NCBI GenBank assembly: GCA_005222975.1
Contig: NJBI01000001.1
Location: 1-42,570, forward strand
From: Promethearchaeota archaeon Loki_b31
GTDB taxonomy: Archaea; Asgardarchaeota; Lokiarchaeia; Sigyniarchaeales; SOKP01
Length of the DNA: 42,570 nucleotides
Direction of reading: 5' to 3'
The position numbers were made by a program, and so were the translations under genes. The notes under the pieces are model-generated. The model did no database searches and was not told the origin of the DNA. It saw only the letters and a list, made by a program, of their open reading frames with translations. Shown here piece after piece: positions 6,913 to 15,700 of this stretch. Numbering within the stretch: position 1 is the stretch's first letter; every line of letters begins with the position of its first letter.

Positions 6913-8499
6913 ATGAGAAAAAAAAAATTAAAAGTTTTAGTATTGATATTATTTTTGCTTTTACCAATAGAAATTATTACAAGTTCTTATACTAATAAGT
7001 TTCCTTTTTTATTAGTACAATCAGACGAAGAAATAGCAAAAACTGAAATAAAAATGTCACTGAATTCTTTTGGAATTGATTGGTTACCGGACGGGACGCC
7101 TATAAGTACGGCAAACAATAGCCAAAGGAATCCTCAAATTTGTAGCGATGGAGCTGGGGGTGCGATCATCACGTGGCAGGACTATAGAAGCGGATCGAAT
7201 TACGATATTTACGCGCAGAGAATTGATTCCTCCGGAAACTTACAGTGGACCGCTGATGGTGTAGTTATATGTACAGCAAGTGATAGCCAATATAGACCTG
7301 AAATATGTAGCGACGGAGCTGGGGGTGCGATCATCACATGGTACGACTATAGAAGCGGATTATACTCAGACATTTACGCGCAGAGAGTTAATCACTTAGG
7401 TAATATACAATGGACTATAAATGGCACAGCTATCTGCACAGCAGGCGAATCCCAATTAGAGTCTCAATTATGCAGTAATGGGGCAGGTGGTGCAATCATT
7501 ACTTGGATTGACTATAGAAGTGGATCTAATTACGATATTTATGTTCAAGAAGTTAGTTCTTCCGGAGGTATCGAGTGGAATATCAATGGTACAGCTATAT
7601 GCACAGTAAATAATGACCAAATTAATCCTCAGATATTTAGCGATGGATCGGGAGGTGCGATCATTACCTGGAAGGGTGCGGGTATTTACGCACAGAGAAT
7701 TGATTCCTCCGGAAATTTAAAGTGGACTGTAAATGGCACAGCTATCTGCACAGCAAATGGTGACAAAAGAATTCCTCAATTATGCAGTAATGGGGCAGGT
7801 GGTGCAATCATTACTTGGTTTGACTATAGAAGTGGATCTAATTACGATATTTATGTTCAAGAAGTTAGTTCTTCCGGAGGTATCGAGTGGAATATCAATG
7901 GTACAGCCATATGTACAGCAAATGGTGACCAATATGCTCCTCAATTATGTAGCGATGGATCGGGAGGTGCAATAATTACATGGTACGATGGTAGAAGTGG
8001 ATCCACTGGTCGTAATATTTACTCTCAGTCTATAAATTCCTCTGGAAATATACAGTGGACTAACAATGGCGTAGCTATATGTACTGCCAATAATGACCAA
8101 TGGGTCCCTCAATTGTGTAGCGATGGATCGGGGGGTGCGATAATTTCATGGTACGATAATAGAAATATCGATATAACAGGTCGAGATATTTATGTTCAGC
8201 TTATTAATTCCGCAGGAAATGTCTTGTGGATATCCAACGGTTTAGCTATATGCACAGTAAATAATGACCAAATTAATCCTCAGATATGCAGCGATGGAGC
8301 AGGAGGTGCGATAATTACATGGAACGATGGTAGAAGTGAAAACGACGATATTTATGCGCAACATATAAAATCGCCAGAATTAGAAGGTGGGGAGATTCCC
8401 TTTGTGATCATTGTTGCTATCGTTTCCTTCATTGGAATTGCAGTACTTATTGGCATAGCAACAACTTTAATAATTAAGAAACGCCGTAAAATTGAATAA
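6913..8499 (+). CDS. eight-repeat membrane-anchored surface protein
   Basis: About 528 residues, exported and anchored. A signal peptide (basic start, then LVLILFLLLPIEIIT) is followed by eight repeats of about 53 residues from residue ~60. Each begins W-x-x-(N/D)-G-x-x-I-C-T-A, continues CSDGAGGAIITWYD, then RSGS and DIYAQ, and ends near SSGN; repeat 4 is short. Eight such units suggest a beta-propeller, inferred from repeat number and strand pattern. Cys recurs twice per repeat. A membrane helix and the tail KKRRKIE close the protein and match those of the next gene. The second ATG (6913) is chosen over 6910 by spacing from GTGA. Confidence 0.85.
   Translation: MRKKKLKVLVLILFLLLPIEIITSSYTNKFPFLLVQSDEEIAKTEIKMSLNSFGIDWLPDGTPISTANNSQRNPQICSDGAGGAIITWQDYRSGSNYDIYAQRIDSSGNLQWTADGVVICTASDSQYRPEICSDGAGGAIITWYDYRSGLYSDIYAQRVNHLGNIQWTINGTAICTAGESQLESQLCSNGAGGAIITWIDYRSGSNYDIYVQEVSSSGGIEWNINGTAICTVNNDQINPQIFSDGSGGAIITWKGAGIYAQRIDSSGNLKWTVNGTAICTANGDKRIPQLCSNGAGGAIITWFDYRSGSNYDIYVQEVSSSGGIEWNINGTAICTANGDQYAPQLCSDGSGGAIITWYDGRSGSTGRNIYSQSINSSGNIQWTNNGVAICTANNDQWVPQLCSDGSGGAIISWYDNRNIDITGRDIYVQLINSAGNVLWISNGLAICTVNNDQINPQICSDGAGGAIITWNDGRSENDDIYAQHIKSPELEGGEIPFVIIVAIVSFIGIAVLIGIATTLIIKKRRKIE
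7467..7605 (+). repeat. internal DNA duplication, copy 1
   Basis: About 139 bases inside the repeat protein gene that are almost identical to 7777-7915, differing at only three positions seen by eye. Other repeats in the gene differ far more, so this pair marks a recent duplication or gene conversion. Confidence 0.8.
7777..7915 (+). repeat. internal DNA duplication, copy 2
   Basis: Partner of 7467-7605, one two-repeat step (310 bases) downstream. Repeat 4 between them is shortened and its start matches repeat 8 at DNA level, which also points to exchange among repeats. Confidence 0.8.
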
Positions 8500-8594
8500 A
8501 AACTAAATTCATCTTTTCTTTTTTCTTAATTTCTAATTATCGAAGCATCAAAAGTTAACAAACCTATTCATTAAATCGATATAAAAATGATAAT

Positions 8595-8700
8595 TTAATG
8601 TGATTGTAAAAATTCAGTCTAAATTATTTTATAAGTCAACAAGCAGTTATATTCTGCAAATCTTAATTTTTAATTTAATAAAAATTTTAAAAAAAAGTGA
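8595..8700 (+). promoter_or_regulatory. conserved leader, copy C
   Basis: Third copy of the leader, ending GTGA six bases before the ATG at 8707. It keeps GATTGTAAAAATTCAGTCTAA and TTTAATAAAAATTTTAA, but the ACAAATC block region is more diverged, with GCAG and CTGC able to pair around a seven-base loop. Confidence 0.75.
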
Positions 8701-8706
8701 AATTCA

Positions 8707-11700
8707 ATGAAAATTAAAACAAAAAAAGGAATATTATACTTAGGAGTTGCTTTTCTACTATGCCTTAACAGCATTTTTCCTTATATTCTCATTGAAAATA
8801 TCGTACTCGAAACGGATATTCAAGAAAAAAATCTACCAAGGCTTAGCAGTCAATATATTAATATAATTACTCCAGAAAATAAAACTTACATAGGAGGGAT
8901 GCAAGGTTATTATCCTGCAACATATGGCTTTGAGAATGAGACACTAGGGTCAGATCCAATTGAATGGTTAAGTATTCGTAGTGGAGGTACCGTTCGTATA
9001 GTTGAAGAAGTAGGAACCCATAAGAATGTTGCAAAAATACGGGATATAGATAATTCTGGCTATGTTTCTTTTCTCAATCAATTTGATTCCAATAAAGTAT
9101 CAGGAACAGTCGAATTCTGGGTAAGTACAAATGATACATCTAAAGCATTTTATATGAGGATCTTAGCATCCATTTCAGAAAGAGCCGTGATGATGAGAAT
9201 CGAAAATAATTATATTTATTGTCAAGATTCTACTACTTGGAGGGTCGTAAAATCAATTTCAAATAATAAATGGTACCATTTCAGTATTGAATTTGATTGC
9301 TCAACTGATACTTACAATTGTTGGATTGATGGGAATCTAGAAGCAGCAGATTATGGATTTAGAGACAGTGATATTAGTTCAGTTAGTAAGATACAGTTAT
9401 ATACCACCAATATTGAGGTAGATTATGAGATATATGTTGATGCTGTAGGATATTCTTGGGATATTAATTACAATATTGGAGATAATTTTTATGAAGGACT
9501 ATTGCTTAGTTTCACTAATAATACCAAGCTCGATTGGGTAGGTTATTCATTAGATGGTCAATCAACTAAAACTATTTATGGAAATACATCAATTCCAACA
9601 CCTAATGATGGATTACATAGTATTCAATTGTTTGGAAATGACTCATTGGGAACGGGATATCATTCAGATAAAAGATGGTTCAAAGTTGAAGCATTTTCAA
9701 ATAATTATATAGAAGACTTTACTACTACGACGTATATGGATGATCTTGCTACTAATTCTTCAGGATGGGGGTCTGGAGCCCTGAATTTACCGAACAAAAA
9801 TTTAACTGTTAATGTTTTTGAAGCGCCAAGTAATTGGAGATCAAGCAAAGTTCAGATGTCTGGAGATATAGTATACTCTGCTAATTATTATAGATTTGAA
9901 ATCCATGATATTAGTAATCCGAGCGAACCAATTCTACTTTCAGCGTATTCAGATGGTTGTTATGACTTCGTTATATCTGGAAACTATGCATACATAGCAG
10001 CTTATCGTCATGGATTAATAATATTGGATATTTCAGATAAAAGCAATCCTAGTCTTTTAGGCTCGTGTGATAACTATCAGACTCATTCGAGTATTACTGA
10101 TTTATATGCAACGACTATTGAGATTAAGGGGGCATATGCTTACATTTGGGATATGATACATGAATTAATAGTAATCAATATTGCTGATCCTAGTAACCCC
10201 TTTAAAGCCGGAGATTGGCTTGAGAGTGGTGGATTTTATGGGGAAAAAATGATAATTAAAGACAATTACCTTTATTTATTAACTGGAAATGTAATAATTT
10301 TTGATATAAGCAGCCCTACGAGCCCATCAGATGTGTATACTTATAATACAGGGACCTATTATGACACAGGAGTTATTTCTGGCAATTACTTATATTTACC
10401 TGGACAATATACTTTAGACATCTTAAATATTATTACCCCTACAGCTCCTGCTTTTGTAAGTTCCACAAGTACTGGAGTATCTGGCCCACAGAGTATCGCT
10501 TTCGATAATACTTTTGTCTATATAGGAGGTAATAGAATTGCATCACCCAATAATTACGGATTAGTTGAAATATACGATGTTTCTAATGTCGTAAATCCTC
10601 AATTTGAATATAGGTATATATCTCCGTGTGCAGATCCTTCTCATAGTTCAATGATCGATACAATTGACGTAATAAATGGATTTTCGTTTATGTATGATTA
10701 TAGAGGATATTATATCATCGCAGATTTCAATTTAATCGATCAATATGAAGCAATAGCTATTGGTCAATCGTCATCAATATATTCGGGAACATCCAATGTA
10801 TTATTGACACAACTATTACTTACAGTTTCTGAAGAATTACCCTCGGATACAGGAATTACTTATTACATTTCCGCAGATAACGGAACCCACTGGGAGCAAA
10901 TTATTCCAAATTCCGTTCATGCATTTGAATATCTAGGAAATCAACTAAAATGGAAAGCTGTATTAACAACTTCTCACTTATATAGAACGCCACAATTAAA
11001 TTCCTTAAGCATTGCATATTTACCATTATTAAATGGAACTATTTTATTATCACCATTGAATCATACCCATACAAATGATAACACTCCCTATTTTGAGTGG
11101 GAAGATATACCAGAAGCTACAGATTATATTATTCAATTGGATACCTCTACAACTTTTAATTCTGTTGATTATCGATATCAAAAGGTTAATAACAATTACT
11201 GGACAGCAAGTCCCTTTTTACAGGATAATACTTGGTATTGGAGAGTTGCTGGAATAGATTCAAAGAACGATGTAGGATTTTTCTCAGCTTATAATATACT
11301 TTATATTGATACACCTCCCGGGCAGTCAACTCTCATATCGCCAGAAAATAATAGATACATCGCTACAAGTAACCCTACATTCACATGGAGCGAAGCATAT
11401 AACGCTTTAAACTATACATTACAGCTAGATTCGTCCAATACATTTTCTTCAGGGGATCTTATAATATATAGCCAAATTCTATTAACAAGCTATTCACCAA
11501 CTTCACCTATCACTGACGGTATATGGTATTGGAGGATCCAAGCTTTCGATAATACAGGAAATAGCGGTCCTTATTCAGACGTTAATTTAATTATAATCGA
11601 TGCAACAATACCATCAATAGACCAACCAAATGATAAATCATATAAGGAAGGATCTACAGGTAATAGGATTGTCTGGAATTCTAATGATATTAATCCGGAT

Positions 11701-11979
11701 CGTTGTGAAGTAACCAGAGACGAAACAATTGTTAGGGATAACTCATGGGATGGAAATATTATCATTATTGATATAGATGAGTTATCTATTGGAACTTATA
11801 TCTATACCTGTACAGTTTACGATAAGGCAGGGAATTCAAATAGTGATATTGTGACTGTAACAGTTGAAGAAGCTGAAAATTTATTTGGACCGTTCATAAT
11901 TGCTTCCTTTATTGGTATAGTAATGGTTATTGGTATTGCAATGACTTTAATAATTAAAAAACGCCGTAAAATTGAATAA
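8707..11979 (+). CDS. large secreted multi-domain surface protein
   Basis: A 1090-residue exported protein. After a signal peptide (GILYLGVAFLLCLNSIFP) comes a LamG/concanavalin-like jelly roll at about residues 70-260 (VEFWVST, KWYHFSIEFD, CWIDG). Then LVIVD-type propeller repeats at about 375-720 show the recurring pattern I-S-G-x-Y-x-Y-x-A ... L-x-I-x-D-I-S-(N/D)-P. Fibronectin/Ig-like domains follow at about 775-1050, two of them with TFTWSEA and WYWRIQAFD. A membrane helix near 1061-1083 and KKRRKIE end the protein. Such architecture suits adhesion or polymer binding at the cell surface; no catalytic site is visible. Confidence 0.88.
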   Translation: MKIKTKKGILYLGVAFLLCLNSIFPYILIENIVLETDIQEKNLPRLSSQYINIITPENKTYIGGMQGYYPATYGFENETLGSDPIEWLSIRSGGTVRIVEEVGTHKNVAKIRDIDNSGYVSFLNQFDSNKVSGTVEFWVSTNDTSKAFYMRILASISERAVMMRIENNYIYCQDSTTWRVVKSISNNKWYHFSIEFDCSTDTYNCWIDGNLEAADYGFRDSDISSVSKIQLYTTNIEVDYEIYVDAVGYSWDINYNIGDNFYEGLLLSFTNNTKLDWVGYSLDGQSTKTIYGNTSIPTPNDGLHSIQLFGNDSLGTGYHSDKRWFKVEAFSNNYIEDFTTTTYMDDLATNSSGWGSGALNLPNKNLTVNVFEAPSNWRSSKVQMSGDIVYSANYYRFEIHDISNPSEPILLSAYSDGCYDFVISGNYAYIAAYRHGLIILDISDKSNPSLLGSCDNYQTHSSITDLYATTIEIKGAYAYIWDMIHELIVINIADPSNPFKAGDWLESGGFYGEKMIIKDNYLYLLTGNVIIFDISSPTSPSDVYTYNTGTYYDTGVISGNYLYLPGQYTLDILNIITPTAPAFVSSTSTGVSGPQSIAFDNTFVYIGGNRIASPNNYGLVEIYDVSNVVNPQFEYRYISPCADPSHSSMIDTIDVINGFSFMYDYRGYYIIADFNLIDQYEAIAIGQSSSIYSGTSNVLLTQLLLTVSEELPSDTGITYYISADNGTHWEQIIPNSVHAFEYLGNQLKWKAVLTTSHLYRTPQLNSLSIAYLPLLNGTILLSPLNHTHTNDNTPYFEWEDIPEATDYIIQLDTSTTFNSVDYRYQKVNNNYWTASPFLQDNTWYWRVAGIDSKNDVGFFSAYNILYIDTPPGQSTLISPENNRYIATSNPTFTWSEAYNALNYTLQLDSSNTFSSGDLIIYSQILLTSYSPTSPITDGIWYWRIQAFDNTGNSGPYSDVNLIIIDATIPSIDQPNDKSYKEGSTGNRIVWNSNDINPDRCEVTRDETIVRDNSWDGNIIIIDIDELSIGTYIYTCTVYDKAGNSNSDIVTVTVEEAENLFGPFIIASFIGIVMVIGIAMTLIIKKRRKIE

Positions 11980-11990
11980 AAACAAAATTA

Positions 11991-12003
11991 TTTTTTTTTT
12001 TTT
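11991..12003 (+). terminator. T-tract after surface protein gene
   Basis: A run of 13 T residues begins 11 bases after the stop of the 1090-residue protein. Such oligo-T runs terminate archaeal RNA polymerase. It directly abuts the second copy of the 62-bp repeat. Confidence 0.55.
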
Positions 12004-12063
12004 AATTCACCCCTCTTAGTTCAATCGCAATGTTTTGAATTGTTAATAGGATTTCATTTTTTT
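12002..12063. repeat. 62-bp direct repeat, copy 2
   Basis: Second copy of the segment at 2619-2680, same orientation, 9.4 kb away. On the minus strand it reads KKNEILLTIQNIAIELRGVN then stop. Confidence 0.8.
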
Positions 12064-12180
12064 TTAAGTTCCATACTGGTTCAAATAATGTAGTATTTAG
12101 AGAATTATTTGGAAAATTATTAAGAGATGACAAAACATTTAAAAACTCAAATGGTACAATTAATATTAATAAAAAATCAA
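12002..12180 (-). pseudogene. probable gene fragment ending in the shared repeat
   Basis: On the minus strand an open frame without a start codon runs into the repeat: VPFEFLNVLSSLNNFP, then NNSLNTTLFEPVWNL, then the shared end. It lacks a recognisable N-terminus because the histone-fold gene and its promoter occupy the upstream side. It looks like the 3' end of a truncated gene related, at least in its last 20 residues, to the remnant at 2619-2862. The upstream part could simply be AT-rich open frame. Confidence 0.4.
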
Positions 12181-12235
12181 TTATAATCTGATTTTTTAAT
12201 ACTTTATAAGAATTATAAGAAGAGGAAGAAAAAAA

Positions 12236-12424
12236 ATGGCTAAGGTAGAACCCCTATATGTAAAATCAAAAGTTCGAGAGTATATAAAAGCAAACGAATG
12301 TAACACAAGCTCAGGCGTGCTTGATGGAGATACCTTTAATGGCATAATAATAAAGATACTTGACAATGCCATTCGGCGTGCTAAAGCAAATGGAAGAAAA
12401 ACCGTTAAAGCACGAGATTTATAA
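12236..12424 (+). CDS. small histone-fold DNA-binding protein
   Basis: A 62-residue basic protein resembling the short archaeal/bacterial histone-fold proteins (DUF1931-like, 'face-to-face' histones) rather than classic HMf histones. VKSKVREYIKANE is the first helix, DGDTFNGIIIKILDNAIRRA the long central helix, and the end GRKTVKARDL carries the R-K-T loop motif and short last helix typical of the fold. It has no tails. An AGAGGA-like ribosome site precedes the ATG. With Alba at 2244, the window has two chromatin proteins. It converges with the repair operon. Confidence 0.85.
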   Translation: MAKVEPLYVKSKVREYIKANECNTSSGVLDGDTFNGIIIKILDNAIRRAKANGRKTVKARDL

Positions 12425-12717
12425 ACAAAATTATAATAAATTTCCACTTTTCTTTTTTTTATTATTCATTGATGTCTATGTTAATACATTTAAAAAATTA
12501 GGATTTTAACGAATATTAGATTATTTTCCATTATAATCGGAATTAGAGATTAATAAAGAATTTGGGAAGTCTCTCCCTCGAATCTTGCAGTGCTTATGAT
12601 TTCCAAAATAAAAAAATAGGTGCAACGAGAATTTTAAGTTCTACTTCCTTTGATACTAAGTATATTTAAAACCATAAGATGTGTTGAGATGGAACTAATT
12701 GTAAAAGAAGAAAATAT
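12425..12717. other. intergenic region between convergent genes
   Basis: No reading frame or known RNA is convincing here. T-runs near 12451-12460 could terminate the histone gene. GGGA and TCCC near 12567-12580 could form only a four-base stem. Confidence 0.3.
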
Positions 12718-15700
12718 TTAAAATATTTTAGATTTGCCTAATTCATCCCATCCAATTATTATGCGATTTGGAAATTGTTCTGCGACATCATCTAAATGAG
12801 TTATTAGGATAATTTTTTTAAATAATGATTTGAGTTCAAAAATCTTTTCTACGAATCTCTGTCTTGAAGTTTCTGTATCTAAGGTACCAATATCTCCCTC
12901 ATCAATAAATAAAGTATCCGATTTTCGAAAAACCGCCCCAGTAGTATCTGGAATTTCCGCTATTCGCTCCATTATAGCAAATCTTATGGCAGCATTAATT
13001 TGAGTTTTTTCACCTCCCGAAAAGCTGGATGCCTCCCTTTCTCGTTCTCCATCAAATACATATATTTCAAACCCTATATTTTTTCCACTTAAAGATTTGA
13101 AAATAATTTGATTATATTTTCCCTCTGTAAGATCACTTAGAATTTCTGAAGCTTTGATTGAGATAGCTGGAAGTATTTTTTCTATAGCAAACTTAGCAAC
13201 TCCATTAAGATGAAATACATCCTTTCGTAAAATTGTATATTTTTCAATATTATTTTTAACTTGTTCTATTTCTTTCTGAATTTGTTTGATCTTTATTTTG
13301 AATTCTTTTATTCGATTAATTTCTTTTTTAATAAATCCGATTTCCCCTTTCAAACCTTGTAATAATTCATTTATCTCATTTAAGTCCTGTTGTTTTTTTT
13401 CAAACTTTCGTGCAACTTCTAAATATTCTTCATAAGAAGGTTTTAGTCTTTTTAGCTCTTCCTCTAATTTTTCTAATTTCTCTTTCAGGTTAAAAATATC
13501 TTTTTCGCTTTTTCTAATTAAGGGAGCATAATCCTTTATTTCTTTTAATCTTCTTTCTAACTCTTCTCTCTCTTCTTCTTGTCTTTTGAGCTCCTCTAAC
13601 TTTTTAGTAATAATTGATAATTGCTCCTCAAAATTTTCGATTAATCTTTGTTTAACGAGACTTGCATTTAATTTTTTAACTTTTTTTTCTACTTCTCCTA
13701 ATTCCTCTGTCTTTTTCTTCTCAATTTTTTTTAATTTTTCTTGTAATATTCGGTAATCTATCTTGATTTCATCTGCAATGAAAACATCTTTTGTTATTTT
13801 CTTTTGTTTAGGTCTAATTACCTGCAATTCTATTTGAGTTTTTTCTTCTGTAGCGATAAATTCTTTTATGCGTTTATCGTCCTTATATTCTTTAGCCATA
13901 GGTAGTTCAATTTTTTGCAGCCTGTAAAGTCTTTCTGTTAACATACCATCCTCTTTTAAAGTATTAAACGCTTCGTCTTTACTTATATCAACATCTAAGT
14001 CGGAAAGTCGGGATTCCCTTTTTTGAATTTGATCAATCAACATCTCTAATTGCTCATCATATTGCTTTTCTATACGATCTAGCATTTTTTGAGTACTCTC
14101 TATTTCAGATTGTATTAACTCTTTCTCATGTATTTTTTTATTAACGATCTCTTTTCGTTTTTCTAAATCTTCTTTCTCGTTTCTAATATCGTGAAATTTT
14201 TCTAACTTTTTTTGGAGATTTTCGAATTTATTTTGCTGGATTTTAGACATTTTAAGTTCTTCCTCATTCTTACCAACATCAATCTCTAACTCATCGATAG
14301 ATTTCTTAGTATTAGAGTAGTTAAAAGCTTCAATTTGCAATCTTTCCGTTTCTTCTTTTAATTTTTGCACTTCTTTTGAAATAATTGTTTTTTCTTTTTC
14401 TTGTTGCAGAACTTCTTCATTTTTTAGTTTTAAATTTTTTATATACTGAGGCAATTCTTCAATTAATACTCCTAATTCGTCAGTCTTTCCTTCAAAAAAC
14501 TTTTGATTCTCTACGAGATCCATTATTACAGTTTTTAAATTTTTCTCAACCTCTTGAAAAATCTTCAACTTAAACAATTTTATAAGCCTCTTATGTCTTT
14601 TAGAAGAGTCAAGAGATGAAAATATCTGTAATTCTTGCTGTCTTATAAAAAAGGAAGATGTGAATCCTTCGTAATCGTAACCTATAATCCCCTCTAATTT
14701 TTCCTCTTTTTCTGGAATTTTCAGACCAGTATATAATGGCTCATTCTCAAATTTTAGCTCTAGTTTAGGCGAAGTTTGCCTTCTTTTTACAACTAATAGT
14801 TGATCTCCAATTAAAAGTTCAAGATTTACGTATCCTTTATCGTATAATATTTCATCAAGAGTAAGTCCTACATCTCTACGAGAATTTCTTTTAAAAAGAG
14901 CAAATGTAATAGCATCTAATATTGAAGACTTTCCTGAACCTGTAGGACCTTTTATAACATATAAACCATCTTCAAAAACAATTTTATTTGGTCCTTTTCC
15001 GTAGTTAATAAAATTTTGCATATCAATAGATCTTATTGATAAAGAACCTTTAGTAGTTAAATCAACTAAGGAAATCTCCTTTGCAAGTAATTCTAAACCA
15101 ATACTTTTCAGTTCTCCGTAATATTTATGAGTTGAATATTTCTGCTCGAGAAAATCTTTAAATAAGCTTCTTGGATCTAAATTAACCTTCCGAAGCTTTT
15201 GAAGCTCAAGACCAATTTTTTCTTTATAGTTCAAATTAGTATAAAAAGAATCTTTAAAATACTGTTGTAGCTGATTTTTATTAATTTTTACTTCCATTCC
15301 TTTAGAACAATAAATTGCGATTTCACATATGGATTCTTTAACGCTTTCTTTTTCTGGTAGAGCTTCTAAAATAAATCGATTTAGATCTTCTGTATCATTT
15401 GGAATTTCTATATTTAGTTTTATAAGATTTCTACATTCTATTTCTCTAAATTCTAAATCGTCGTTCTCAATATCATAAACGCAGTAAAACTTTTTTGAAT
15501 CTCTTTCCCCCATATCAAGCCTATCAATTGACCCTGGAATTATAATTCGATCGTCGTTCCACATTTTTTGTTTTAAATGTACATGTCCAAAAATAACGAG
15601 ATCAAATTTATCTTTTTGAATCATTTGTTTATTAAATCGAAATTCCCCGTAAATCGTTCTAGGATTATTCGTTTCTCGAATTTTGGCCCCATCCAAATAA

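Noticed and set aside
12196..12447. minus-strand 83-residue hydrophobic frame
   Set aside because: It is the antisense of the histone-fold gene and its composition is explained by that gene.
12540..12600. tRNA-like 3' half (CCCTCGAATC)
   Set aside because: The block resembles a T-arm, but no acceptor stem, anticodon arm or paired partner is found around it.
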